This document shows positions 8,320 through 17,007 of a stretch of DNA of 64,000 nucleotides, in pieces (position 1 is the first letter of the stretch; every line of letters starts with the position of its first letter). This stretch comes from Nitrospirae bacterium GWB2_47_37 (GTDB lineage Bacteria; Nitrospirota; Thermodesulfovibrionia; Thermodesulfovibrionales; Dissulfurispiraceae). The stretch spans positions 18,762 to 82,761 of the forward strand of contig MHDU01000038.1 in the NCBI GenBank assembly GCA_001803635.1, in the 5' to 3' direction. The position numbers were made by a program, and so were the translations under genes. The notes beneath the pieces were generated by a model that was not told the DNA's origin, did not search any database, and saw only the letters and a list, made by a program, of their open reading frames with translations.

Positions 8320-8907
8320 TTATTTCCTGTCAAAATAATAAATTAATGCCTTGGTGGTAGTTGTCCAATTACCTGTAACCTGCGCAGAAGTTACAGTTGC
8401 AAACCAATTAGCGCTGGTGATAGTGGCAGCAGTTGCCGCCCTTACCCTTCCATCTGTTCCAACCGCTGTTCCATCAATAGAAGTATCAAATGCCTCCATA
8501 TAAGCAAGTTCTGCGTCTTCAAAAACGTCAGGAGTTGCATTTTTTGTTACAGCAATAATATTTTTTGTTCCATCATTGCCAAGCCAGACATAGAAGGTAT
8601 ATGAGCCGAGGGTGATCGAATTAGTTGAAGGCGGATCAAGAAATCTGCCGGTTGTTGTGAGATCACTATTTACATTGCCGTCTATTTTTCCGTCTTTATC
8701 ACTATCTCCCGGAAAATATCCTTTCCTGTCCAAAAAACCCCATGATAGCACTTCAAACTGTTTCACGGTATTTGCAAATTTTTTATGCCTCGCGTTCTCT
8801 ATCAAATCCTGCCCTTTTAGCACCGCGCCGATGATAATGCCGATAATAACCAGCACTATTGCCAGTTCGATGAGGGTAAAACCTTTCGCATTTCTAACTG
8901 TTGCCAT
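8320..8907 (-). CDS. Type IV prepilin-like protein 2
   Basis: This 195-residue paralogue of prepilin 1 has a very short leader (about 9 residues ending in KG), then FTLIELAIVLVIIGIIIGAVLKGQ with Glu at +5, cleaved before Phe by a prepilin peptidase. The helix runs into ENARHKKFANTVKQFEVL, followed by FPGDSDKDGKIDGN and a Thr/Ala-rich globular part, ending in IYYFDRK. The identical signal region and the shared C-terminal motif indicate a gene duplication with divergent middle regions. The leader on the minus strand (8908-9025) is unusually GC-structured. It may be the major pilin or an alternative pilin of the MSHA-like system. No pilin-type Cys pair is present. Confidence 0.9.
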   Translation of the reverse strand: MATVRNAKGFTLIELAIVLVIIGIIIGAVLKGQDLIENARHKKFANTVKQFEVLSWGFLDRKGYFPGDSDKDGKIDGNVNSDLTTTGRFLDPPSTNSITLGSYTFYVWLGNDGTKNIIAVTKNATPDVFEDAELAYMEAFDTSIDGTAVGTDGRVRAATAATITSANWFATVTSAQVTGNWTTTTKALIYYFDRK

Positions 8908-9067
8908 TGTAACCTCCCGCTTTAATTTTTAGAGGCCGGTTGCGCCACTCAGCCTTGCCATAATCACCATGGCGCCCAGATCGGCGGATTACGGCTTAAC
9001 GCTTTCCTTTTTTAGTTGTTTCTGCTGAATAATATCATTATCCTATGGAAAAATTCCACAGTTTTTA

Positions 9068-9096
9068 TTGACAAGCGCCATGTAGTCCTCTATGAT
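9068..9096 (+). promoter_or_regulatory. Sigma70-type promoter for the hydrogenase operon
   Basis: A perfect -35 TTGACA (9068-9073), a 17-bp spacer and -10 TATGAT (9091-9096) stand upstream of hydB. The predicted transcription start near 9103 gives a leader of about 170 nt that includes the dispersed repeat. Confidence 0.75.
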
Positions 9097-9129
9097 TTGA
9101 TTATAGAAATTCACAAATTACGATAACCG

Positions 9130-9233
9130 AGACGGAAGGCAAAGTATTGGAGCGACTTCGGCAGCCCAAGCGTAACAAGGATGTTTAAGCGGGCGGGCGC
9201 AGCTTCGGAGGAAGGCTCGGATGCCTTCCGTCT
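9130..9233. repeat. Dispersed palindromic repeat, copy A
   Basis: The element has 12-bp perfect terminal inverted repeats (AGACGGAAGGCA at 9130-9141, TGCCTTCCGTCT at 9222-9233). Its core (CAAAGTATTGGAGCGACTTC... to ...GGATGCCTTCCG) is nearly identical to the reverse complement of 27684-27773, with only a few differences over about 90 bp. It encodes nothing and looks like a MITE or REP-type mobile repeat. Confidence 0.85.
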
Positions 9234-9274
9234 TGACAAAGAGTGCAGATTTTAAAAAGATCGGTGTGAGAGAT

Positions 9275-10312
9275 ATGGAATACGTAATATTAATGAAAGA
9301 GGATTTCGGCGGTTTCATAGCGAGGCTTGCCAAGCTACAAAAACTGGCGGCCCCGGTATCGAAAGGGTATAACAACTTTTCATTTCAGGAAGTGCGTTCC
9401 GGCGATGAAATCGCCTTGAAGTATATCCCGACCATCATCCCGCCTAAAAAGTTTTTCATGCCCCGGCAGGAAACCCTGCTCGAATTCAATATCGCAAAAG
9501 GCCTCGATGTAAAGCCGGTCGTGGAGCATGAAAAGATAACGCTTTTCGGCGTGCATACATGCGACCTTGCCGGAATCCAGTGCCTTAACATGGCCCTTTC
9601 CATCCGTCCGAGAGATTACAATTACCTTATCAGAAAAAGGAAGATAGACATAATAGGCCTTGAGTGCAATGAATACTGCGATGAATACGCGAGTTGTTGC
9701 CTTGTGAGTTCCCATCTTCCTAACGGAGGATACGACCTGTTCTTCACCGACCTCTGCGATTATTTCATGGTGCATGTGAATACGCAGGCCGGCGAAGATA
9801 TGGTGGAATCTGCAAGGCATTTTCGATGCGCCGAAGATTGTCATTTGGAAGAACTTAGAGCCTTTCGCGAGAGGAAAAGAGTCCTGTTCAAAAACGAGGT
9901 GCCGATAGAGTCGAGGTTAATACCGGAGATGTTCGACAGGGCATTTGAAAGCCCGGTATGGAAGGATCTGGAAGAGAGATGCCTTGCGTGCGGCAACTGT
10001 ACTAATGTCTGTCCTACCTGCTATTGCTTTGACATCATGGACGAAATGGATATGAATTTGAAAATGGGAAGGCGTTATAGAAATTGGGATTCATGCCAAC
10101 TCGAGCCGTTTGCAAAGGTGGCGGGAGGAGAGAATTTCAGGAAGGAGCGCTCCGCCCGGCAGAGGCATCGTTATTACCGTAAGTTCAGGTATCCGGTGAG
10201 CAAGTTCGCGAGATTTTTTTGCACCGGCTGCGGCAGGTGTAGCAGGGCGTGCATGGCAGGGATAAATCTGAAAGAAACATTGAATGCGTTATTAATGGAG
10301 GTCATAACATAA
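9275..10312 (+). CDS. hydB: Group 3b [NiFe]-hydrogenase (sulfhydrogenase) beta subunit, iron-sulfur protein
   Basis: This is the electron-transfer subunit of the soluble bidirectional NAD(P)-linked hydrogenase. The C-terminal half has ferredoxin-type motifs CLACGNCTNVCPTC (followed by YCFD) and CTGCGRCSRACMAG, binding two [4Fe-4S] clusters. An N-terminal half with VHTCDLAGIQ and GLECNEYCDEYASC is typical of the HydB/AsrA-like family. I chose ATG 9275 (345 residues, MEYVILMKED). The open frame extends to 9221, but those extra 18 codons come from the dispersed repeat. Order hydB-hydG-hydD-hydA is the standard group 3b arrangement. AsrA of sulfite reductase is similar, but the adjacent hydrogenase subunits settle the assignment. 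Confidence 0.9.
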   Translation: MEYVILMKEDFGGFIARLAKLQKLAAPVSKGYNNFSFQEVRSGDEIALKYIPTIIPPKKFFMPRQETLLEFNIAKGLDVKPVVEHEKITLFGVHTCDLAGIQCLNMALSIRPRDYNYLIRKRKIDIIGLECNEYCDEYASCCLVSSHLPNGGYDLFFTDLCDYFMVHVNTQAGEDMVESARHFRCAEDCHLEELRAFRERKRVLFKNEVPIESRLIPEMFDRAFESPVWKDLEERCLACGNCTNVCPTCYCFDIMDEMDMNLKMGRRYRNWDSCQLEPFAKVAGGENFRKERSARQRHRYYRKFRYPVSKFARFFCTGCGRCSRACMAGINLKETLNALLMEVIT

Positions 10313-11166
10313 TGCAGGTCTGCTTCAATATGGAAAAAACAGTAATCAGAGAGTCCAATTACAGGATCAGAAACGCGAGGGTCATAAAGACAAGGCAGAT
10401 GACCGCGCATGAGAAGCTGTTTGAAATAGCGCTCGAAGGAGGGGATAACCTCGATTACGAGCCGGGACAGTTTGTAATAGTCTCTCTTTTGGGGATAGGA
10501 GAAGCGCCCATATCGATTTGTTCCTCGCCCACAAAGCCGGGTTCGTTCGAGCTTTGCGTAAGGGCTGTAGGAAAGGTGACAAACGCCATGCACAGGCTGG
10601 AGGCCGGAGACGATATAGGCATCAGGGGGCCGTATGGAAAAGGCTTTCCGATAAGAATACTCGAAGGGAACGACCTTCTTTTTATCGCCGGAGGCCTCGG
10701 CATAGCTCCGCTCCGTTCCCTTATAAAATACGCATTCGACAATCGTCGCGACTTCGGAAAGATACATATTTTGTTGGGATGCAAGACCTCTGAGGATATG
10801 CTTTTTGCGGATGAACTTGATCATTGGTTCAAACGAATGGATGTTCATTATGAATGCACAGTAGACCGCGCCGCGCCCTACTGGGCCGGTCATATCGGGC
10901 AGATTACCACGCTTATACCCGGCGTCCATCTTGAGCCTGAAAGAACATTTGCCGTGGTTGTCGGTCCGCCCATCATGTACAGGTTTGTGATAAAGGAAAT
11001 CATGGCCAAGGACATACCGGAACGCCGGATATTCGTTTCCCTCGAGAGGCATATGAAATGCGGCATGGGCAAATGCGGCAGGTGCCAGATACAAAACCTT
11101 TACTGCTGTCAGGACGGGCCGGTATTTAATTACGCGGATATTAAAAATATGAAAGAGGCCATTTAG
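10312..11166 (+). CDS. hydG: Group 3b [NiFe]-hydrogenase gamma subunit, FAD/NAD(P)-binding
   Basis: A 284-residue flavoprotein of the ferredoxin-NADP reductase superfamily that exchanges electrons between NAD(P)H and the hydrogenase iron-sulfur chain. It shows the FAD-binding EPGQFVIVSLLG and GEAPISICSS, the nucleotide-binding GGLGIAPLRS, and a C-terminal [2Fe-2S] motif CGMGKCGRCQ with a further Cys pair (YCC) near the end. The ATG at 10312 shares its A with the hydB stop codon (TAATG), behind GGAGG at 10298-10302, so the pair is translationally coupled. A further ATG at 10330 is possible. Whether NADH or NADPH is preferred cannot be read from sequence. Confidence 0.9.
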   Translation: MQVCFNMEKTVIRESNYRIRNARVIKTRQMTAHEKLFEIALEGGDNLDYEPGQFVIVSLLGIGEAPISICSSPTKPGSFELCVRAVGKVTNAMHRLEAGDDIGIRGPYGKGFPIRILEGNDLLFIAGGLGIAPLRSLIKYAFDNRRDFGKIHILLGCKTSEDMLFADELDHWFKRMDVHYECTVDRAAPYWAGHIGQITTLIPGVHLEPERTFAVVVGPPIMYRFVIKEIMAKDIPERRIFVSLERHMKCGMGKCGRCQIQNLYCCQDGPVFNYADIKNMKEAI

Positions 11167-11179
11167 ACGGGGAGATGAT

Positions 11180-11929
11180 ATGAAGAGACCTAAAACAGCC
11201 TTTTTCGACCTGTCGTGCTGCGAGGGATGCCAGCTTCAGGTCGCCAATTTAGGCGAATCGCTGTTGGATATCCTCGATGTGATCGATGTGGTTGAGTTCC
11301 GCGAGGTCATGTCGGAGAAATGGGATAAAGAGATAGACATAGCAATAGTTGAAGGCAGCGTAACCGACGAACATGCCGCTGAAAGACTGAAACGGATAAG
11401 GGAGCGGGCGAAGATCCTGATAGCTTACGGCTCGTGCGCTACCATAGGCGGCGTGAACGGAATGAAAAACAGCTTCGACCTTGCGGAAATACGAAAATAT
11501 GTTTATGGGGAGGGGCATAAATTTTTCCCGACTGCAACGACAAAAGCGATTCATCAGGTCGTAAAGACGGATTATTTCGTAAACGGCTGTCCTATCTATC
11601 CGCCCGAGTTCGAAAGAGTTTTGAAAAACGCGCTTCAGGGCATTCCTTATTATGTGCCTGATTATGCGGTCTGCGTGGAGTGCAAGCTTAACGAGAACGT
11701 ATGCATGTACGACAGGGGCGTTGCCTGCCTCGGCCCGGTAACGAGGGCGGGCTGCAACTCATGGTGCATAAATAACGGGAACATCTGCTACGGATGCCGG
11801 GGCATTGTGAGCAATCCAAATGAAAAGGGCATGAAGGATGTAATAGCTAAATACGGCATAGATATGAGGCTTATCGGCAACAAGATGGATATGTATAACA
11901 AATGCAGGGAGCTTAAACATGAAGGTTAA
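11180..11929 (+). CDS. hydD: Group 3b [NiFe]-hydrogenase small (delta) subunit
   Basis: This 249-residue subunit carries the iron-sulfur relay next to the NiFe site. The N-terminal LSCCEGCQ (Cys13, 14, 17) gives the proximal-cluster CxxC, with GSCAT and VNGCP supplying the rest. The C-terminal part has CVECKLNENVC, ACLGPVTRAGCNSWC and CYGCRG for the additional clusters. There is no Tat signal, which fits the cytoplasmic group 3 enzymes. It follows hydG by 13 bp and overlaps hydA by 11 bp. Confidence 0.92.
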   Translation: MKRPKTAFFDLSCCEGCQLQVANLGESLLDILDVIDVVEFREVMSEKWDKEIDIAIVEGSVTDEHAAERLKRIRERAKILIAYGSCATIGGVNGMKNSFDLAEIRKYVYGEGHKFFPTATTKAIHQVVKTDYFVNGCPIYPPEFERVLKNALQGIPYYVPDYAVCVECKLNENVCMYDRGVACLGPVTRAGCNSWCINNGNICYGCRGIVSNPNEKGMKDVIAKYGIDMRLIGNKMDMYNKCRELKHEG

Positions 11930-13256
11930 ACAAAGCGTGAATATAAATGTCGAATATCTCACGAGGGTCGAGGGACACGGCAATATCGTCGTCAATGTCA
12001 AGGAGGGAAGGCTGCAGGAATGCCGCCTCGATATTGTCGAGTCTCCGCGCTTTTTTGAAGGCATTTTAAGGGGCCGATCCATATTCGAGGCGCAGCATAT
12101 TACGAGCAGGATATGCGGTATATGCGCGTGCGGGCATTCTCTTGCGTCAATTCAGGCTGCTGAAGACGCCCTCGGCATTGCGCCTTCGGCGCAGACCGTA
12201 AAACTAAGGAAATTGCTTTTGCATATGGAGATACTCGACAGCCATATACTGCATATATATCTTTTAGCCGCTCCGGATCTGCTCGGCGTCAAGAGCTTTA
12301 TTCCGTTGATCGAGACGCATAATAAGGTTGTGCGCCGCGCATTGAGAATGAAAAGGGCATGCAATGATGTGTGCGATGTGCTTGTCGGAAGGCATGTGCA
12401 TCCTGTATCCGCGATTGTCGGCGGATTCACGAAACTTCCGAAACGGAAAGACCTTGATCCGATGTATAACACGCTCGCAGGCATGAGGCCCGATATAGAG
12501 GCTACTATCGACCTTATTTCAAAACTGAAATTCCCGGAATTTGAAAGAGATACGGAGTATGTAGCACTCATCAGCGATGAGAGCGAATATCCGTTTCTGG
12601 GCGGCGATATAGGCTCCACCGACGGCGTGAGAATGAACAAGAGAGATTACAGAAAGGCGACTAATGAATTCGTCGTATCCCATTCAACCGCGAAGCATGC
12701 GAAGTTGAGCCGCGAATCTTACGCGGTAGGCGCATTGGCGCGTTTTAATCTCAATTATGAAAAACTCCATCAGAAGGCAAAAGAGACCGCATCTGTTTTA
12801 GGAATTAAGCCCAAATGCATAAACCCATATCTCAATACGGCGGCGCAGTTGATAGAGGCGGTTCACTGTCTTGAAGATGCGATTATTATTATCGAGGATT
12901 TGCAGAATAACGGAATCGATTATTCGGAGGAGATTACGGTCGGACTGAACGAGCAGAAGAAAATCCCTGTAAAAGCCGGAAACGGCATAGGCGCGGTCGA
13001 GGTCCCGAGAGGCATTCTTTATCACAATTACGAAATAGACGAAAATGGAATAATTATTAATGCAAACTGCGTAATCCCCACAAACCAGAATCTCAATAAT
13101 ATAGAACATGATATGAGAAAACTCGTGCCGGAACTGCTTGCCATGAATGGAAAGAGCGAAGAAGAAATCACGCTCGCCCTCGAAATGCTCGTCCGGGCAT
13201 ACGACCCGTGCATTTCATGTTCTACGCATATGCTCAAGGTCGGATTTAATCGATAA
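11919..13256 (+). CDS. hydA: Group 3b [NiFe]-hydrogenase large (alpha) subunit
   Basis: The 445-residue catalytic subunit oxidises or evolves H2. The L1 motif RICGICACGH supplies Cys66 and Cys69; the L2 motif DPCISCSTH supplies Cys431 and Cys434, together forming the four Ni/Fe ligands. Both distal ligands are encoded as Cys, not selenocysteine. After His437 there is a tail of only 8 residues (MLKVGFNR), consistent with the short C-terminal peptide of group 3b enzymes that is removed by a maturation protease. It overlaps hydD by 11 bp, completing hydBGDA. No maturation genes (hyp) or protease are in the window. Confidence 0.94.
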   Translation: MKVKQSVNINVEYLTRVEGHGNIVVNVKEGRLQECRLDIVESPRFFEGILRGRSIFEAQHITSRICGICACGHSLASIQAAEDALGIAPSAQTVKLRKLLLHMEILDSHILHIYLLAAPDLLGVKSFIPLIETHNKVVRRALRMKRACNDVCDVLVGRHVHPVSAIVGGFTKLPKRKDLDPMYNTLAGMRPDIEATIDLISKLKFPEFERDTEYVALISDESEYPFLGGDIGSTDGVRMNKRDYRKATNEFVVSHSTAKHAKLSRESYAVGALARFNLNYEKLHQKAKETASVLGIKPKCINPYLNTAAQLIEAVHCLEDAIIIIEDLQNNGIDYSEEITVGLNEQKKIPVKAGNGIGAVEVPRGILYHNYEIDENGIIINANCVIPTNQNLNNIEHDMRKLVPELLAMNGKSEEEITLALEMLVRAYDPCISCSTHMLKVGFNR

Positions 13257-13257
13257 A

Positions 13258-13287
13258 TTGACAAACTTTTCCTCTAAGATTTACACT
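13258..13287 (+). promoter_or_regulatory. Sigma70-type promoter for tig-clpP-clpX
   Basis: TTGACA at 13258-13263, an 18-bp spacer and TACACT at 13282-13287 lie between hydA and tig, with the -35 box overlapping the end of the hydA stop codon. The predicted start near 13294 leaves a leader of about 30 nt that contains the GGGAGGA ribosome binding site. Confidence 0.65.
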
Positions 13288-13323
13288 AAAAGACTTATAA
13301 ACTAATTGATACGGGAGGAAAAA

Positions 13324-14565
13324 TTGTTAAAAACAGTGGAAGATATATCGGCTACGAAAAAGCGGCTTAAGATAGAGATACCCGCCGAGGCCATAGAATC
13401 GGAGATTAAGAGGGGCCTCGGAGAGGCTCAAAAGAGGGCGAGGATTCCCGGTTTCAGGCCCGGCAAGGCGCCGATGCATTTGATAGAAAAGAAGTTCGCA
13501 AAAGATATAGAGGCCGACGTCCTCGAAAAAATGATTCCGGATTATTACATTAAGGCATTAAAAGAGGCCGATATAACGCCTGTTTCGCGGCCCGTTGCCG
13601 AAGAGTCGTTCGATTTCAAGAGAAACGAGCCCCTTTCCATGACCGTTTCGGTGGAGGTGAGGCCGAAGATCGAAAACCTGAATTATGAGGAAATAACCGT
13701 TAAAGAAGTTCCGGTCGACGTCAAAGACGAAGACGTGGATGAGGTGTTAAAAAGGCTTGCGGAGGAGAGGGCTGCATACGAGTCCGTTGAAGACGCTATA
13801 AGCGTCGAAGACCTTATAACAATGGATTATGAGGTTAAGGATGACGGCACAGCCGCGAATGACGTTGTTTTAAAAGTGGGCAGCGGACCCTATCCTCAGG
13901 AGTTCTTCGACGGTCTTATAGGCAGGAAAAAGGACGAGGGATTAGAGATTACGGCAAGCTTTCCGGAGGATTTGCAGTCGCCGTTTGCCGGTAAAAAACC
14001 GACATTTAAAGTAAAGGTAAAGGAAATAAAAAGGCGCAATCTGCCTCCTATCGATGACGAGTTCGCTAAGGATCTGGGTTTTGAGAACATAGGATTATTG
14101 CAGGATAAGGTGAAAGAGAACATCCTTTTATCCAAAAACAGAGACGCTGAAAGGATTAAGCAGAGGGAGATACTCGATAAACTTATAGAATCGCACGAGT
14201 TCGAGGCGCCGGAAGGACTTGTTAAAGCCGAGATAGGCTCAACAGTCGCGGAGATAAAAGCGAGAGGCGGAAACGAAAAGACGGAGGAATCCCTTGCGGA
14301 GGAGATAAAACCGCACGCTGAAAAAGGGGTTAAGGCATCAATCCTCCTCGAACTGATAGGAGAGAAAGAGGGAATAAATGTTTCCGACGACGAGGTCAAG
14401 GAGGAGATAATCGAGACCGCTCAGAGGGCATACGTATCTCCGGAGAATATAATGAAGTATTATGTCGCGCGGGACGGATCGCTGGAGGGCCTGAAGCGCA
14501 CCGTCTTTGAAAAGAAGGTGCTAAACTTTCTCGTGAATAAGGCGAAAATAGAAAAAGGAGAATAA
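13324..14565 (+). CDS. tig: Trigger factor, ribosome-associated chaperone and peptidyl-prolyl isomerase
   Basis: Trigger factor binds the ribosomal exit tunnel via L23 and shelters nascent chains. The ribosome-binding domain contains the signature GFRPGKAP (residues ~40-47), followed by an FKBP-like PPIase domain (about residues 145-240, with [15 protein letters not shown]) and a C-terminal helical chaperone domain. The start is a TTG at 13324: GGAGG at 13314-13318 is 5 nt away and the product begins [19 protein letters not shown], as usual in the family. An in-frame TTG at 13306 lies upstream of that ribosome binding site. It sits 1 bp from clpP, a classical tig-clpP-clpX operon. Confidence 0.95.
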   Translation: MLKTVEDISATKKRLKIEIPAEAIESEIKRGLGEAQKRARIPGFRPGKAPMHLIEKKFAKDIEADVLEKMIPDYYIKALKEADITPVSRPVAEESFDFKRNEPLSMTVSVEVRPKIENLNYEEITVKEVPVDVKDEDVDEVLKRLAEERAAYESVEDAISVEDLITMDYEVKDDGTAANDVVLKVGSGPYPQEFFDGLIGRKKDEGLEITASFPEDLQSPFAGKKPTFKVKVKEIKRRNLPPIDDEFAKDLGFENIGLLQDKVKENILLSKNRDAERIKQREILDKLIESHEFEAPEGLVKAEIGSTVAEIKARGGNEKTEESLAEEIKPHAEKGVKASILLELIGEKEGINVSDDEVKEEIIETAQRAYVSPENIMKYYVARDGSLEGLKRTVFEKKVLNFLVNKAKIEKGE

Positions 14566-14566
14566 G

Positions 14567-15166
14567 ATGAGCATAGTTCCCATAGTTATAGAGCAGACAG
14601 GCAGGACCGAGCGGGCTTACGATATTTATTCGAGGCTTTTAAAGGACAGGATCATCTTTATCGGCACCGCCATAGACGACAACATAGCGAACGTGGTCAT
14701 AGCGCAACTGCTTTTTTTGCAGACCGAAGACCCGGAGAAGGATATTAACATATATATAAATTCGCCGGGAGGCGTTGTATCCGCAGGCCTTGCCATATAC
14801 GATACAATGCAGTATGTAAAGCCGGATATCGCTACATACTGCATCGGACAGGCGGCAAGCATGGGCGCGCTGCTTTTATGCGCCGGAACAAACGGGAAAA
14901 GGTTCTCGCTTCCACATTCGAGGATAATGATACACCAGCCCATAGGCGGTTTTTACGGACAGGCGACGGACGTGGAGATACATGCGCGGGAGATTTTAAG
15001 GATGAAGGAAACTCTGAACGGCATTCTTGCAAAACATACGGGACAGAGTATCGAAAAGGTTCAGGTGGATACCGAAAGGGATTTTTTCATGTCGGGTCAG
15101 GACGCGAAGGAATACGGCATTGTAGATGACGTGATAGCAACTGTTAAAGAAACGAAAAAGAAATAG
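14567..15166 (+). CDS. clpP: ATP-dependent Clp protease proteolytic subunit
   Basis: ClpP is the serine peptidase that forms the double heptameric chamber fed by ClpX or ClpA. The 199-residue sequence has the complete catalytic triad at the expected spacing: Ser98 in GQAASMGA, His123 in RIMIHQP and Asp172 in TERDFFMS. The N-terminal [21 protein letters not shown] is typical, with little or no propeptide. It starts 1 bp after tig and is followed after 11 bp by clpX. Confidence 0.97.
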   Translation: MSIVPIVIEQTGRTERAYDIYSRLLKDRIIFIGTAIDDNIANVVIAQLLFLQTEDPEKDINIYINSPGGVVSAGLAIYDTMQYVKPDIATYCIGQAASMGALLLCAGTNGKRFSLPHSRIMIHQPIGGFYGQATDVEIHAREILRMKETLNGILAKHTGQSIEKVQVDTERDFFMSGQDAKEYGIVDDVIATVKETKKK

Positions 15167-15177
15167 CGGAGGTTTTG

Positions 15178-16425
15178 ATGTCGAAAAAGACGAACGGCGA
15201 CGTTCTCAGGTGCTCATTCTGCGGAAAAGGGCAGGACGAGGTCAGGAAGCTTATTGCCGGGCCGATGGTATACATATGCGATGATTGTGTGGGGCTCTGT
15301 AATGAGATAATAGATGAAGAGCTTAATGCGCCGGGCAAAGAACCCTCGAAAAAATTGCCTGCGCCGGCTGAGATAAATAAGTTTTTGAACGATTACGTCA
15401 TCGGGCAGGAAAGGGCCAAGAAAATACTCTCGGTCGCGGTGCATAATCACTATAAAAGGATATCCGGCGGAGCCAAGTCCGATGTCGAACTCCAAAAGAG
15501 CAATATACTGCTCATCGGGCCTACAGGCACGGGCAAGACTCTTTTAGCGCAGACCCTTGCGCGTTTTCTGGATGTGCCGTTCACCATAGCGGATGCGACT
15601 ACGCTCACCGAAGCCGGGTATGTCGGCGAGGACGTGGAAAACGTGCTTTTAAAGCTCCTGCAGGCGGCGGATTACGACGCTGAACGGGCGCAGAGGGGCA
15701 TTATCTACATCGACGAGATAGATAAGATAAGCAGAAAGGCGGACAGCCCTTCCATAACGAGGGATGTATCGGGAGAGGGCGTGCAGCAGGCTCTTTTAAA
15801 GATCATAGAAGGAACGGTCGCTAACATTCCCCCTCAAGGCGGCAGAAAACATCCCCAGCAGGAATATATACAGCTTAATACTACGAACATCCTGTTTATA
15901 TGCGGCGGCGCTTTTGTGGGCCTCGATAAAATCATCGACCGGCGGATCGGCAAAAAAAGCATAGGGTTCGGATCGGATTTTACGGTGCGCAAGGAAAAGA
16001 AGGCGGACAATGTCAATGTCTTGAATCTCGTCGAACCCGGGGATTTGATGAAATACGGCTTAATCCCGGAGTTTATAGGGAGGCTTCCGGTTGTCGCGAC
16101 CCTCGATGAACTGGACGAGCAGGCCCTTGTAAAGATATTGACGACGCCTAAGAATGCGCTTACAAAGCAGTATCAGAAACTCCTGTCTTTCGACAATGTC
16201 CGTTTAAAGTTTACGGACGGAGCCTTGTCCGCGATAGCAAAAAAGGCGGTGCGAAGAAAGGCGGGCGCGCGCGGATTGAGGGCCATACTCGAAGATGTGA
16301 TGCTCGATGTCATGTACGATATACCCTCGATGTCGGGAGTAGCCGAGTGCGTCATAAGCGAGGAGGCGATTACCAAAAAGGAAACGCCCTTAATCGTATA
16401 TGAAAAACAAGCTGAATCGGCATGA
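15178..16425 (+). CDS. clpX: ATP-dependent Clp protease ATP-binding subunit ClpX
   Basis: ClpX is the AAA+ unfoldase that recognises substrates and delivers them to ClpP. The 415-residue protein has the N-terminal zinc-binding domain with four Cys (12, 15, 34, 37), Walker A GPTGTGKT, the pore-loop region with GYVGEDVE, Walker [11 protein letters not shown], the [10 protein letters not shown] segment, and the ClpP-docking loop IGFGSDF region. The C-terminal sensor-2 motif GARGLR is present. ATG 15178 was chosen over the adjacent upstream TTG (15175) because it gives MSKKTNG and better spacing to CGGAGG. It leads directly, with 3 bp between, into a lytic transglycosylase gene. Confidence 0.97.
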   Translation: MSKKTNGDVLRCSFCGKGQDEVRKLIAGPMVYICDDCVGLCNEIIDEELNAPGKEPSKKLPAPAEINKFLNDYVIGQERAKKILSVAVHNHYKRISGGAKSDVELQKSNILLIGPTGTGKTLLAQTLARFLDVPFTIADATTLTEAGYVGEDVENVLLKLLQAADYDAERAQRGIIYIDEIDKISRKADSPSITRDVSGEGVQQALLKIIEGTVANIPPQGGRKHPQQEYIQLNTTNILFICGGAFVGLDKIIDRRIGKKSIGFGSDFTVRKEKKADNVNVLNLVEPGDLMKYGLIPEFIGRLPVVATLDELDEQALVKILTTPKNALTKQYQKLLSFDNVRLKFTDGALSAIAKKAVRRKAGARGLRAILEDVMLDVMYDIPSMSGVAECVISEEAITKKETPLIVYEKQAESA

Positions 16426-16428
16426 GAG

Positions 16429-17007
16429 ATGTGTAACCTGATATATAAGGCAGGTGTAATAATCGTTCCATTATTTCTATGTCTTATATTGTTTGCCGAC
16501 GCGCATGCCTTTTGTTTTGAAGAGGCGGCAAGGACTTACGGCATAAATCAGGCGCTTATCGAAAGCATCGCAAGAACGGAATCGAACCTCAACCCGAAGG
16601 CTGTAAACAAAAATCTCAACGGCTCCATGGATATGGGGCTTATGCAGATAAATTCCTTCTGGATTAAGCCCCTCGGATTAAACGCCGGCGAACTCATCTC
16701 CAATCCATGCTATAACACAATGACAGGCGCAAAAATACTCAAACAGTGCATCGATAGGTACGGTTACACATGGGAAGCGGTAGGTTGTTATAACGCGACA
16801 AGCAAACATAAAAGGGCGAATTACTCATGGAAGATATTCAATGCGCTTAATAAAGCCGATAGGTCGGCGGATGGAGAAAGAAAGTTAGAGGTTGGAGTTA
16901 AGATTCAGGAAACTCAAAACTTAAAACTCTTTTTCAGCGTCAGAGACGAAATGTCCGGCCATGAGCCGTCAGCCGTCAGCCGTGTGCTGAAGATGGAATC
17001 GCAGTGA
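16429..17007 (+). CDS. Exported lytic transglycosylase, SLT domain
   Basis: This 192-residue protein has an N-terminal signal peptide (hydrophobic from about residue 9 to 24, likely cleaved after DAHA) and a lysozyme-like SLT domain. The catalytic Glu51 sits in ARTESNLNP, with GLMQINSFW and AVGCYNA motifs following. Small SLT proteins of this type (IagB/PilT-like) open the peptidoglycan for pilus or secretion machinery. The last ~45 residues are not part of the domain and are encoded by repetitive words (for example CCGTCAG repeated), so they may be a repeat-derived tail. The start lies 3 bp after clpX and the stop overlaps the next GTG start. Its position beside MSHA-type genes suggests a pilus role. 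Confidence 0.85.
   Translation: MCNLIYKAGVIIVPLFLCLILFADAHAFCFEEAARTYGINQALIESIARTESNLNPKAVNKNLNGSMDMGLMQINSFWIKPLGLNAGELISNPCYNTMTGAKILKQCIDRYGYTWEAVGCYNATSKHKRANYSWKIFNALNKADRSADGERKLEVGVKIQETQNLKLFFSVRDEMSGHEPSAVSRVLKMESQ

Larger units (their letters stand above)
8908..9274. other. Intergenic region between divergent prepilin 2 and hydrogenase operons
   Basis: This 367-bp stretch holds no gene. The left part (8930-9005) forms GC-rich complementary segments on the minus strand and would be the 5' leader of prepilin 2. The middle carries the hydrogenase promoter (9068-9096). The right part is a copy of a dispersed palindromic repeat (9130-9233), which therefore lies in the hydrogenase mRNA leader. 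Confidence 0.7.

Noticed and set aside
8930..9025. c-di-GMP-I (GEMM) riboswitch upstream of prepilin 2
   Set aside because: The GNRA-capped P2 hairpin and the GGGACGCAAAGCC block are not present in recognisable form, so I only note a structured leader.
9221..9274. N-terminal extension of hydB
   Set aside because: The extra 18 codons are encoded by the dispersed repeat and have no family similarity; ATG 9275 gives a normal start.
10174..11094. 306-codon minus-strand open frame opposite hydG
   Set aside because: It is a shadow of the well-supported hydG coding frame, with no ribosome binding site or recognisable domain.
11919..13256. Selenocysteine in the [NiFe]-hydrogenase large subunit
   Set aside because: Both CxxC ligand pairs are encoded as Cys and no in-frame TGA occurs.
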